Shown in pieces: positions 8,981 through 17,423 of a DNA stretch of 64,000 nucleotides. The position numbers were made by a program, and so were the translations under genes. A model generated the notes under the pieces. The model was not told the DNA's origin and did not search any database. It saw nothing but the letters and a program-made list of their open reading frames with translations. The number at the start of each line of letters is the position of its first letter. The first letter of the stretch is position 1. The stretch is from the NCBI RefSeq assembly GCF_023656565.1, contig NZ_JAMOKG010000001.1:936456-1000455 (forward strand), written 5' to 3'. The DNA is from Flavobacterium tyrosinilyticum (GTDB taxonomy: Bacteria > Bacteroidota > Bacteroidia > Flavobacteriales > Flavobacteriaceae).

Positions 8981-10024
8981 TTAATTTAAAATGATATAAA
9001 TGAGTATAAGGGAAATGAAAAACAAAGTCACCAAAAAAGAGTCTAATAAAGGTTTATATTTATTTCTGAATGAAATACTTCTCGGCATAGCAATGCCAAA
9101 AACAGTATCTGGACTTCCTTTTCTAATTATGGTAGTACCATTGTCTGAATCTGCGTAACCTATAAGTAGCATATAATCATTGCTTTTTAAGTAAGTTTCG
9201 GTATACCTAGTCTTTCCTCCTGCTTGATTATCTATTCTGTTAAAATAATATTCTAATCCTTCCCCATCTACTGTTACCGAGCCTGTTTCGTCTTTTATCT
9301 TAAATTTACCTGTTTTAATTTCTGAAAAAATAGTGCTGTAAGTCGTTCTTCCATCATCATCACGAGGACTTTCTTTTTCAATTTTATAATAATATCCAAT
9401 ACAAGGTTTATTAAAATAGGGCGAAATAATGGGTTCGATTTCTTCTAAATCTCCTACAATCTCTACCTGACCCATCGCTATTGCATCAATTTTTGAAGTT
9501 GGTAAAATAGACTGGAGCCTCATAAATTTGCTTTTATTACTTGGGAAAAATATAGAACTAACTACAATGAAACCTGGAATAATGAGCAAAAGAAGTTTCA
9601 AATTTCCATTTTCAGCCAAATAGATAAAAGATAGAATAATACCGATCAAAACAACGATTCCAAGGATTTTTTTACTCAATGGTGTTTTTTGAATATTATG
9701 TTTCCGATTGAATTTTTCCCTTTCTATCCTTTCCTCTTTACTGCTTCTAATTCCCGAAACAATCATTCCAATAAAAGCCGATAAAAAAACAGACAAAAAC
9801 AATAGCAATACAACTGCCAAAGGATACGAAGAATCAATTAAAAAACTGAGTCCGACAAGTACGGGAGATAAAACAAAAAACAGCCAAGATGGAAATTTAA
9901 AATTAAAAAGTCCTGAATAAATGACCGTCTGGAACAAAGCAATTCCTAAACTAAAAAACATCAGAAAAACAACCTCTACGGCATCTGCTTTATTTTGAGT
10001 TAAAAATTCGAAAAGATCATTCAT
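8981..10024 (-). CDS. GIDE/MULAN-type domain membrane protein
   Basis: 347 residues. The N-terminal 165 residues hold about four to five hydrophobic helices. A soluble domain follows (about 165-315), then a C-terminal helix (LLDSFLVTLFFISLILIYII). The soluble part, with QVEIVGDLEEIEPIISPYFNKPCIGYYYKIEKE-like layout and a YTETYL strand, resembles the GIDE/BAM domain known from the MULAN E3 ligase, but no RING finger is present. Bacterial GIDE-like proteins are repeatedly found beside LemA, as here. The molecular role is unknown. Confidence 0.72.
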   Translation of the reverse strand: MNDLFEFLTQNKADAVEVVFLMFFSLGIALFQTVIYSGLFNFKFPSWLFFVLSPVLVGLSFLIDSSYPLAVVLLLFLSVFLSAFIGMIVSGIRSSKEERIEREKFNRKHNIQKTPLSKKILGIVVLIGIILSFIYLAENGNLKLLLLIIPGFIVVSSIFFPSNKSKFMRLQSILPTSKIDAIAMGQVEIVGDLEEIEPIISPYFNKPCIGYYYKIEKESPRDDDGRTTYSTIFSEIKTGKFKIKDETGSVTVDGEGLEYYFNRIDNQAGGKTRYTETYLKSNDYMLLIGYADSDNGTTIIRKGSPDTVFGIAMPRSISFRNKYKPLLDSFLVTLFFISLILIYIILN

Positions 10025-10054
10025 AAAATGATAAATAATGATATTGTTAAAGGT

Positions 10055-10867
10055 TTAAAATAGGATCTCAACTTCCGTAGAAAGCAATTTTCTGATTTTA
10101 TTTCTCTCTACATCTGAAATTGGATTATTACTTAAATCCAAACCAATCAATTTACTCAATTTATTGATTTCGTTTGGAACTTCGGTAATTTGGTTATGAC
10201 TTAAAATAAGAAACTTCAAATTTTTAAACTTCAAAATCTCTTCAGGAAATAGTGTCAATTTGTTCTTAGATAAATCCAATTCTAGTACTAATTCTGGTTT
10301 TAATTTCGCTTGTTCCAGATCATAGAAAGATGTTTTTTCTCTTTTCTTCTCTTCTTTATTTTTACTCAAAAGGCCAAATCCTGCTATAATAAGTGCTGCC
10401 ACAAAAAAGATGCACAAGAAAGCAACCCAAACAGGATCTTGATTTTTTTCGTTTGTGAAAAGTCTTTGGTAAATATAAAATGCCATTCCGAAAAACAGAA
10501 CCAGAAACAAACCTAAAAAAATTAAAAAAAGAAGGTATTTGAAAAAGGTAAAAATCACTTTTTTAACGCTGGAAGTATTTTTTGCAAATCGGAAATAGAC
10601 AACTAACGCCAAGATTAAGACCCAAAAAACAGCAACTCCAATTTTAGCCCATAGGTTTCCATTTTCAATAATCGAAAAGGAAATAAAAGTTGGAAACATC
10701 AAAACAAACCAAATAATTATTCCTCCAATTCCAATAGAAACACAGCCAATTTTATCCTCTTTCCCATTTGATTTCAACCAAAAATAGGCCAATAAAAACG
10801 ATAAAAGAAGTACTCCAATAAATCCGTATCCAAATGGAGTAAGTCCGGCTAAAAAAAATAGAGTCAT
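10055..10867 (-). CDS. Membrane protein with C-terminal leucine-rich repeats
   Basis: 270 residues: about five membrane helices (residues 1-175), a basic linker (NKEEKKREK), then three leucine-rich repeats (LELDLSKNKLTLFPEEI, LKFLILSHNQITEVPNEI, LIGLDLSNNPISDV). The LRR part is probably cytoplasmic or periplasmic and binds a partner; which one is unknown. It is the first gene of the minus-strand operon that continues with the GIDE-like and LemA genes, 30 bases upstream of the former. Confidence 0.75.
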   Translation of the reverse strand: MTLFFLAGLTPFGYGFIGVLLLSFLLAYFWLKSNGKEDKIGCVSIGIGGIIIWFVLMFPTFISFSIIENGNLWAKIGVAVFWVLILALVVYFRFAKNTSSVKKVIFTFFKYLLFLIFLGLFLVLFFGMAFYIYQRLFTNEKNQDPVWVAFLCIFFVAALIIAGFGLLSKNKEEKKREKTSFYDLEQAKLKPELVLELDLSKNKLTLFPEEILKFKNLKFLILSHNQITEVPNEINKLSKLIGLDLSNNPISDVERNKIRKLLSTEVEILF

Positions 10868-10938
10868 TTTGGGTTGCTTATAAATTATAGAAAGTTTAGG
10901 CTAATAAAAGTAAAAATACTACAAATTTTTAGCATTAA

Positions 10939-10975
10939 AAAACCGCCTTTCTCAAATACTGAAAAAAGCGGTTTT
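10939..10975 (-). terminator. Terminator after the aldehyde dehydrogenase
   Basis: AAAACCGC pairs with GCGGTTTT around an imperfect A/T-rich inner stem; on the minus strand a T run follows. It separates the dehydrogenase from the LRR/GIDE/LemA operon. Confidence 0.65.
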
Positions 10976-10995
10976 ATTTATTTTAAACTTCCTAC

Positions 10996-12549
10996 CTACA
11001 AGTCAAATTTAATTCCCTGTGCTAACGGAAGATTTGTTGTATAATTAATCGTATTGGTTTGGCGTCTCATGTAAATTTTCCATGCATCAGATCCTGACTC
11101 ACGCCCTCCTCCTGTTTCTTTTTCACCACCAAAAGCACCTCCAATTTCGGCACCAGAAGTTCCTATGTTTACGTTTGCAATACCACAATCAGAACCTGTT
11201 GCAGATAAAAATCTTTCTGCTTCGCGTAAATTATTAGTCATAATTGCAGAAGATAATCCTTGCGCAACACCATTCTGAATTTCGATGGCATTCTCTACTT
11301 CTCCAGAATATTTAATTAAATACAAAACCGGAGCAAAGGTTTCATGCTGTACAATTTCAAACGAATTTTCAGCTTCCGCAATGGCTGGTTTTACATAACA
11401 GCCACTCTCGTAACCTTGACCAGAAAGCACTCCTCCTTCTACAAGGATTTTTCCGCCTTCGGCTACAACTTTATTCAAAGCTGCTGCATACATTTCTACA
11501 GCATGAGTATCAATTAGTGGTCCAACATGATTATTTTCGTCAAGCGGATTTCCGATTCGTAACTGCTTATAAGCCGCAACCAGAGCATCTTTTACTTTAT
11601 CATAAATACTTTCGTGAATAATCAATCGTCGAGTTGAAGTACAACGTTGTCCAGCCGTTCCAACAGCTCCAAAAACAGCACCAATAACCGTCATTTTTAT
11701 ATCTGCATCTGGAGTAACAATAATAGCATTATTTCCTCCTAATTCTAATAATGATTTTCCTAATCTTCCTGCAACAGTTTGTGCTACGATTTTCCCCATT
11801 CGGGTAGAACCTGTAGCTGAAATAAGAGGAATTCGAGTATCTGCAGTCAACAACTCTCCTATTTTATAATCACCATTTATTAAACACGAAATTCCTTCTG
11901 GAAGATTGTTTTCTTTTATAACTTGAGAAATTATATTTTGGCAGGCAATTCCGCAAAGAGGTGTTTTTTCAGAAGGTTTCCAAACGCAGACATCACCAGA
12001 AATCCAAGCTAAAGCTGTGTTCCAAGACCAAACTGCAACTGGGAAATTAAATGCCGAAATAATTCCAACAATGCCAAGCGGATGATATTGTTCGTACATT
12101 CTATGTCCAGGTCTTTCAGAATGCATTGTTAGTCCGTGAAGCTGGCGAGATAATCCTACTGCAAAATCGCAGATATCAATCATTTCCTGTACTTCTCCAT
12201 ATCCTTCTTGTAATGATTTCCCCATTTCATAAGAAACCAATTTACCAAGCGCTTCTTTATTTTGTCTCAATTTTTCTCCAAACTGACGCACAATTTCACC
12301 ACGCTGTGGAGCAGGAATTAATCTAAAAGTTTTAAAAGCTTCAGCCGCAGTTTGAATTGTTTTTTCATAATCTGCTGCCGTTGACATTTTTACCGAAGCA
12401 ATTAATTTCCCATCAACTGGCGAGTAACTTTCTAGAATTTCTCCAGAAGAAAAATTATTAATTCCTGTTGATGTTCCTTCATTTATTGTCTTGATGCCCA
12501 ATTTATCAAGAGCTTCCTTCATTCCAAATTGCGATGCTATTGTTGTCAT
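10996..12549 (-). CDS. Aldehyde dehydrogenase, ALDH7 (aminoadipate-semialdehyde) type
   Basis: 517 residues from the ATG at 12549 (MTTIASQFGMKEAL), which fits the usual family N-terminus; a 22-residue extension is open upstream but lacks support. NAD-dependent oxidation of a semialdehyde. Visible features: ISAFNFPVAVWSWNTALA (cofactor region), ELGGNNAI with the general-base glutamate, and GTAGQRCTSTRR with the catalytic cysteine near residue 302. ALDH7 members act on L-aminoadipate semialdehyde/piperideine-6-carboxylate in lysine breakdown, so lysine catabolism is the best guess. It is a single gene. Confidence 0.85.
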   Translation of the reverse strand: MTTIASQFGMKEALDKLGIKTINEGTSTGINNFSSGEILESYSPVDGKLIASVKMSTAADYEKTIQTAAEAFKTFRLIPAPQRGEIVRQFGEKLRQNKEALGKLVSYEMGKSLQEGYGEVQEMIDICDFAVGLSRQLHGLTMHSERPGHRMYEQYHPLGIVGIISAFNFPVAVWSWNTALAWISGDVCVWKPSEKTPLCGIACQNIISQVIKENNLPEGISCLINGDYKIGELLTADTRIPLISATGSTRMGKIVAQTVAGRLGKSLLELGGNNAIIVTPDADIKMTVIGAVFGAVGTAGQRCTSTRRLIIHESIYDKVKDALVAAYKQLRIGNPLDENNHVGPLIDTHAVEMYAAALNKVVAEGGKILVEGGVLSGQGYESGCYVKPAIAEAENSFEIVQHETFAPVLYLIKYSGEVENAIEIQNGVAQGLSSAIMTNNLREAERFLSATGSDCGIANVNIGTSGAEIGGAFGGEKETGGGRESGSDAWKIYMRRQTNTINYTTNLPLAQGIKFDL

Positions 12550-12730
12550 TGTAACTTTTTTGGTTAAAATTGTTGTATTTTTATGTAAAGATATTGTTTT
12601 AGAATTAATTTTCAATTGAAGTTAATTCATAAATCAGAGTAAATTTAAGTTTATTTTATAGTATTAACAGAACCGAAACCTCATTATTGAATTTATTTAA
12701 TGAAATTTGCAGTACTTAAAATTAAAAAAT

Positions 12731-13687
12731 ATGACCCTTTTTAATAGGCTTCTGCTTTGTTTTCTTTTAGTTACAACCAATATATTTTCCCAAAAGGAAA
12801 AAACCTCTTTTTCTGTAGTTCCATTGGGAGTAATGGGCGGTATCGACGAAAAAAATCTTTCGGCTTATTTAATCGCTCCATCCAATACAACTGATTATAT
12901 CTGTCTAGACGCTGGAACTGTAAACGCTGGAATCGAAAAAGCTATAGAAAATAAAACTTTTAAAGTTTCTACAAGCGAAGTTTTACGAAAATACATCAAA
13001 GGATATTTGATTTCTCATGCACATTTAGATCATGTGTCAGGTTTGATAATCAATTCTCCAGCCGATTCTTCGAAAACGGTTTATGCTACAAAGAAATGCA
13101 TGGAAATGATGGAAAACCATTATTTCAACGATCAGACTTGGGCTAATTTTGGAGATGCAGGTCCTGGCTTTCATATCAAAAAATATCATTTTCAGACTTT
13201 AGATTTGGCGAAAGAAACTCTTTTGACCAATGCTAAAATGACGGTTAAAGCATTTCCTTTAAGCCATGTTAATCCGTTTGAAAGTACCGCTTTCTTAATT
13301 AAAAACGACAATAATTATGCTTTGTACTTAGGTGATACAGGGCCTGACGAAGTGGAAAAAAGCAATAATCTCCGTGATTTATGGACAGCTGTTGCGCCAT
13401 TGGTTAAGGCCAAGCAATTGAAAGGAATTTTTATTGAAGTTTCGTTTCCAAATGAACAGCCAGATAAATTTTTGTTTGGTCATTTGACTCCGAATTATTT
13501 AATGAAAGAACTTCATGTTTTAGAGGAATTATCAGGAAAAGGTTCTCTGGAAAACTTTAAAATTATTATTACACATTTGAAACCGCCGGCAAAAAATATT
13601 GCAAAAATTAGAGAGCAGTTAAAAGCTCAAAACAATTTAGGATTGAAGATTATTTATCCTGAGCAAGGGAAAAATTTTAGTTTATAA
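12731..13687 (+). CDS. Class II 3',5'-cyclic-nucleotide phosphodiesterase (MBL fold), exported
   Basis: 318 residues from the ATG at 12731, chosen because it starts directly with a signal peptide (MTLFNRLLLCFLLVTTNIFSQ). The metallo-beta-lactamase fold is marked by SHAHLDHVSG and by later metal ligands in LSHVNPFES, LGDTGPDE, FGHLTP and ITHLKPP. The class II phosphodiesterases of the yeast PDE1 and Vibrio CpdP type share this set. It probably hydrolyses cAMP or a related nucleotide in the periplasm. No obvious partner gene. Confidence 0.82.
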   Translation: MTLFNRLLLCFLLVTTNIFSQKEKTSFSVVPLGVMGGIDEKNLSAYLIAPSNTTDYICLDAGTVNAGIEKAIENKTFKVSTSEVLRKYIKGYLISHAHLDHVSGLIINSPADSSKTVYATKKCMEMMENHYFNDQTWANFGDAGPGFHIKKYHFQTLDLAKETLLTNAKMTVKAFPLSHVNPFESTAFLIKNDNNYALYLGDTGPDEVEKSNNLRDLWTAVAPLVKAKQLKGIFIEVSFPNEQPDKFLFGHLTPNYLMKELHVLEELSGKGSLENFKIIITHLKPPAKNIAKIREQLKAQNNLGLKIIYPEQGKNFSL

Positions 13688-13740
13688 ATGTGCGTTTTGT
13701 AAGTTTATTTCTATATTTTAGCCGAATATTCAAATTCACA

Positions 13741-14025
13741 ATGGAGATTATTTGGTCTAAAAAATCACAATATAACTTTGATAATATTCAAAATTACCTT
13801 GAACAATTTTGGTCGCCACACATAGCTCAAAAATTCATTAAGGATGTTTTACGCATTATAACTTTATTACAAAACAATCCTATGCTTGGAAAATACGATA
13901 CGAAATTGAAATGTCGAAGTATAATTATTTCAAAAAACATTACTCTATATTATGAACTTACAGACAATCATATTGAATTGATCTCATTTTATAACAATCG
14001 ACAAAAACCAATAAATTTTATATAA
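13741..14025 (+). CDS. RelE/ParE-family toxin-like protein
   Basis: 94 residues from the ATG at 13741 (MEIIWSKKSQYNF). The layout is that of ParE/RelE toxins: a WSKKSQYNFDNIQNYL helix, then PMLGKYD, a CRSIIISKNITLYYEL strand pair, and HIELISFYNNRQKP at the end. Members are mRNA interferases or gyrase inhibitors; which applies here is not clear. The gene is convergent with, and overlaps by 8 bases, an antitoxin-like gene on the minus strand, instead of sharing an operon with it. Confidence 0.78.
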   Translation: MEIIWSKKSQYNFDNIQNYLEQFWSPHIAQKFIKDVLRIITLLQNNPMLGKYDTKLKCRSIIISKNITLYYELTDNHIELISFYNNRQKPINFI

Positions 14026-14329
14026 GATTTTTGCTCTTCAGCTTGGCTAACATTTGTTCATGTGTTATAAAATCTCCATTTTTTATATCTCGTTTTCCTT
14101 GCTCAATATCCGCCTTTAACTCTAACATAAAATTTTCTTCTGGAGAAAGTATTTTAGCAATAGATAATACTTCGTCAGGAGTAAATGACTGTGTTTTCAA
14201 TTTACGATAAAATGTTGGACTAGGAATTCCTACTTTTTCAATTATGTAGTTTTTCTTGTAAGGGGATTTTTCCATTAATCCTTCAATATTATCAACTATA
14301 TTCTTATATGCGATTATTTCTTGTATCAT
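14018..14329 (-). CDS. Putative antitoxin with HTH-like domain, convergent with the toxin
   Basis: 103 residues from the ATG at 14329 (MIQEIIAYKNIVDNI). The N-terminal part looks like a short helix-turn-helix (YIIEKVGIPSPTFYRKLKTQ). The tail (ELKADIEQGKRDIKNGDFIT then HEQMLAKLK) resembles the toxin-neutralising C-termini of RelB/ParD-like antitoxins. A -7 box (TATATTTG, 14367-14360) lies 31 bases upstream. The stop codon overlaps the toxin stop tail to tail. Assignment as the cognate antitoxin is inferred from the tail and the position. Confidence 0.6.
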   Translation of the reverse strand: MIQEIIAYKNIVDNIEGLMEKSPYKKNYIIEKVGIPSPTFYRKLKTQSFTPDEVLSIAKILSPEENFMLELKADIEQGKRDIKNGDFITHEQMLAKLKSKNLI

Positions 14330-14359
14330 AATTGATATGTTTTCATTTCGTTTTTGATA

Positions 14360-14367
14360 CAAATATA
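14360..14367 (-). promoter_or_regulatory. -7 box for the putative antitoxin
   Basis: On the minus strand this reads TATATTTG, a full TAnnTTTG match, 31 bases before the ATG. Confidence 0.5.
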
Positions 14368-14373
14368 AAAAAT

Positions 14374-14395
14374 AAAGCACATATATATGTGCTTT
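14374..14395 (-). terminator. Terminator after haaO
   Basis: A perfect 22-base palindrome with the core GCACATATATATGTGC. On the minus strand it is followed by a T-rich tract, 19 bases after the haaO stop. Confidence 0.75.
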
Positions 14396-14413
14396 TTTGC
14401 AGTTAAATACTTC

Positions 14414-14953
14414 TTATTTCTTAGCCGTAAATCTAGGATCGGTTTCCATAGCAGTTCCACAATTATCACAAGTTCTTAATTCTTCTGAATTGTAGAAGTG
14501 CTCAAAATGAGGAAGAAAGTCTTTCTCAATGTTATGAAGTTCAAAATATACTTCATACAATTTATGATTGCAGTTATCGCAATGCCAAAGCAAACCATCT
14601 GTAAAACCTTGTCCAGCACGTTTTCTTTCGATCACAAGTCCGATAGAACCTTCTGAACGAACGGGAGAATGAGGCACTTTTGCAGGATGCAAATACATAT
14701 CGCCAGCATTTAATTCCATTTCTTTACGCTGTCCATCTTCCTGAATGACGACCTTAATACTTCCTTCTAACTGATAAAAAAGTTCTTCTGTTTCGTTATA
14801 ATGGTAATCTTTTCGTGCATTTGGTCCAGCAACTATCATTACAATATAATCTCCAGAATCAACATACAGGTTTTTATTTCCAACAGGCGGTTTTAGTAAA
14901 TGACGGTTTTCGTCAATCCATTGCGTCAGGTTAAAAGGTTTTGCTATAGCCAT
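14414..14953 (-). CDS. haaO: 3-hydroxyanthranilate 3,4-dioxygenase
   Basis: 179 residues, a cupin enzyme that opens the ring of 3-hydroxyanthranilate in the kynurenine pathway, giving the precursor of quinolinate and NAD. The iron ligands are visible as His51 and Glu57 (in DYHYNETEELFY) and His95 (KVPHSPVR). The bacterial-type C-terminal rubredoxin-like metal site is present as CDNC (125-128) and CDNC (162-165). Length matches the bacterial family. No other kynurenine-pathway gene was recognised in the window. Confidence 0.95.
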   Translation of the reverse strand: MAIAKPFNLTQWIDENRHLLKPPVGNKNLYVDSGDYIVMIVAGPNARKDYHYNETEELFYQLEGSIKVVIQEDGQRKEMELNAGDMYLHPAKVPHSPVRSEGSIGLVIERKRAGQGFTDGLLWHCDNCNHKLYEVYFELHNIEKDFLPHFEHFYNSEELRTCDNCGTAMETDPRFTAKK

Positions 14954-14992
14954 TTTTATTCAAAATTTATGAAAAGCTAAGGTAGTGAAATT

Positions 14993-15072
14993 GTAGAGAC
15001 GCACCGCAGTGCGTCTATGGGTTTGTATTTTAATTTCTGAAAAACTTCAGATGCACTGCAGTGCGTCTCTAC
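14993..15072. repeat. 80-bp element bounded by 12-bp inverted repeats
   Basis: It begins GTAGAGACGCAC and ends GTGCGTCTCTAC, exact inverted repeats. Each end is itself a small hairpin with GCA-rich cores (GCACCGCAGTGC and GCACTGCAGTGC). The right end supplies the TAG stop of the nuclease-fold gene at 15069. It looks like a small non-autonomous palindromic repeat of the REP/MITE kind. Confidence 0.75.
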
Positions 15073-16169
15073 CTTAAAAACTCTTTTATCAAATAAACAT
15101 AAACCGGAAAATGATCACTAAAACCTGCTTCGCTCAATGTATTCCGCAACGGATATCCTTTATATGCACCAGAATTTTGAATAAGATAAGGTCTATTGAA
15201 AATCCCTGCTTTCCAAAAATTAAAAGTCGAAAAATCAGCTTTAACTAAGGATTCTGTTAGGATAATTTGATCAAAAATATTCCAAGAGTCCCGATAAGCA
15301 ATAGTTCCTAAGCCATTTTTAGCAAGCTCTTCAAACGGATTAAAAACATCAAATTCAGCAACTTCAGCTTTTATTCCCTTAGCACCTAACCCTATTTTGA
15401 TACTTTTATTAAATGGTCCGTCATTAAAATCTCCCATTGTCAATACTTTTGCCTGCGGAATAATTTGCTGTAATGAATCGATAATTTTTCGGTTCAATTT
15501 TCCTGCTGCTTCCCGAAATAGCATTGTTGCTTTTTCTCCGCCAGATCTGGACGGCCAGTGATTGACAATAATATGGATTTCTTCGTCTTCTAAAAATCCT
15601 GACACTAAAAGCTGGTCTCTTGTAAAAACTCGATTTTTATTTTCTTTTTTAATTTCAATTTCGTCATCCAAAACTTCTGCTTCTTGTTCTTTTTTGACCA
15701 TTTCTTTTTTGTAAATAATTAAAGGAATATTTGAATAAGAAGTGGGTCTAAAATATTTTTTCTGATACAGCAAAGCCACATCGATTCCTCGTTTGTCTGG
15801 AGAATCAAAATGAATGATTCCTAAATCTAGTGGCAATAGCTTTGGTTCTTTAATTAAATCTTCTAAAACGCCACGATTCTCGATTTCAGCTCCTCCAATT
15901 AAAGTCGGAGCATTTGAATTCTCGGGTGTACCAATTTCAGATATTACCCTCGCCAAATTTTTTAATTTCTGCTCGTATTTTTCCGTTGTCCAACGTTGTG
16001 CTCCATTTGGCGTCCATTCGTCATCATTTGTAAATTCATCATTTACAGTGTCGTACAGATTTTCAAAATTGTAAAAAGCTACGGTATGTATTTTGTATTT
16101 TTTGGGTTGGCTAAACAGAACATTCAACGCAAAAAGAATAATCAAAGAGAATTTATATTTTAACGGCAT
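15069..16169 (-). CDS. Exported endonuclease/exonuclease/phosphatase-family protein
   Basis: 366 residues with a signal peptide (MPLKYKFSLIILFALNVLFS). The DNase I-like fold shows FYNFENLYDT at the N-terminus, IGGAEIENRGVLEDL (metal-binding glutamate), NHWPSRSGG, MGDFND and SDHFPVYV (catalytic His near the end). It could be a nuclease or a phosphodiesterase; the substrate is not evident. The last codons and the TAG stop lie against, and partly inside, the 80-bp repeat, so the C-terminus may have been altered by that insertion. Confidence 0.88.
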   Translation of the reverse strand: MPLKYKFSLIILFALNVLFSQPKKYKIHTVAFYNFENLYDTVNDEFTNDDEWTPNGAQRWTTEKYEQKLKNLARVISEIGTPENSNAPTLIGGAEIENRGVLEDLIKEPKLLPLDLGIIHFDSPDKRGIDVALLYQKKYFRPTSYSNIPLIIYKKEMVKKEQEAEVLDDEIEIKKENKNRVFTRDQLLVSGFLEDEEIHIIVNHWPSRSGGEKATMLFREAAGKLNRKIIDSLQQIIPQAKVLTMGDFNDGPFNKSIKIGLGAKGIKAEVAEFDVFNPFEELAKNGLGTIAYRDSWNIFDQIILTESLVKADFSTFNFWKAGIFNRPYLIQNSGAYKGYPLRNTLSEAGFSDHFPVYVYLIKEFLR

Positions 16170-16218
16170 AGAGAAGATTTTTAAAAAGACAAACTTAATT
16201 AATTTGTAAGATTTTTAC

Positions 16219-16247
16219 TTGAATAAAATTTAAAAATATTACATTTG
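16219..16247 (+). promoter_or_regulatory. Promoter of the broken serine hydrolase gene
   Basis: TTG at 16219-16221, an 18-base spacer, then TACATTTG at 16240-16247. It is one of the best full matches to the Bacteroidetes -33/-7 pattern in the window. Confidence 0.6.
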
Positions 16248-16297
16248 TTTCTAATAAAACTCTTGTATCTTGCTCAAAAAATCTGACAATTTATAAC

Positions 16298-17374
16298 ATG
16301 AAAAAAATACTGTTTTTTGCTTTATTCTTGAGCTTTACAAATCCATTTTACGGGCAAAAAAATAGTTCCAGAGCAGAGGAAATCAGAAAACAATATAAAA
16401 TTCCAGAATTGGCTTATGCAGTTGTTTCTTCAGATTCTATTTTTGAAATCGAAGCTTTTGGATTTCAACGCTACAAATCTTCTCATAAAGCAAAAATTAA
16501 CGATATATTTCGTTTAGGATCCATCACAAAAACGGTCACAAGTTATATTGCGGCGACTTTAGTTAAAGAAGGAAAAATAAACTGGAATTCTAAATTTTTT
16601 GATTTATATCCTGAATTAAAAGCAGAAAGTAATCCAGAAATTTATAATGTAACCCTGCAAGATTTCTTGACATTTAGAGCACCAATTCCAACTTGGTCTT
16701 ACGGAAATGAAACTCCAAATCAACAAGAAATTAAAGGAAATAATCAAGAACAGCGTTATGAGTTTATAAGCTGGTTTTTTAAGCAAAAACAAATTGCTAC
16801 AGAAAAACAAGAATGGTATGGTTCCAATCCAAGTTTTGTTGCTGCAGGTTTAATGCTTGAAAAAGCAACTGGAAAGAGTTATGAAACTTTAGTGGAAGAA
16901 TTGGGTAAAAAGCTAAATATTAACTTCGGTTTTGGACAACCAAACGTGACTGATATAAACCAGCCGTGGGGACATGATGAAAATTTGAAGCCTGAAAAAC
17001 CATTTGTAAATTATAAATTAAATTGGCTTTCATCAGCAGGAAATATCAATGTAAATCTTCCTGATTTTTGCAAATTTACACAGATGCAACTACAAGGTTT
17101 GTTAGGAAAATCAAAAGTAATGTCTGAAGAAGAATTTAATAAAATGCATTTTGGTTTTCCTGAATTTTCTTTTGGATGATATTCTGAAATAAATGAAAAA
17201 TCGGGCCTAAAATATTCTTTTCACTACGGAAATCCAGGAACATTTTTAACCAAAGTGTATATTTGCATAGACATCGATAAAGCTTTTATCTTATTTGCCA
17301 ATGTGCAGTCTGAAGAAGCAGACAAAGGTTTAATGTTACTTTTGTCGGAACTGCAAAAACAATATGGAGGTTAA
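16298..17374 (+). pseudogene. Serine hydrolase (beta-lactamase/DD-peptidase family) interrupted by an in-frame TGA
   Basis: 358 codons with one in-frame TGA at 17177-17179. Before it: signal peptide (MKKILFFALFLSFTNPFYGQ), the SxxK motif SITK (Ser75, Lys78) and the second-motif region WYGSNPSF (Tyr174). The same frame stays open after the TGA for 65 codons and encodes YSEINEKSGLKYSFHYGNPG, which contains the third (HxG-like) active-site motif, ending at TAA 17372. The context FSFG-stop-YSE fits a lost TGG tryptophan codon. The 293-residue product would lack the third motif. It could also be a sequencing error. Confidence 0.85.
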
Positions 17375-17423
17375 ATTGTTAAACCTTAAAAATTAATTTT
17401 ATAATTTTAAGCAAAAGAAAAAA

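Noticed and set aside
14360..14395. Possible small RNA between antitoxin and haaO
   Set aside because: Explained by the haaO terminator palindrome and the antitoxin -7 box side by side.
10996..14953. Kynurenine-pathway cluster made of haaO and the aldehyde dehydrogenase
   Set aside because: The dehydrogenase matches the ALDH7 lysine type rather than aminomuconate-semialdehyde dehydrogenase, and unrelated genes lie between.
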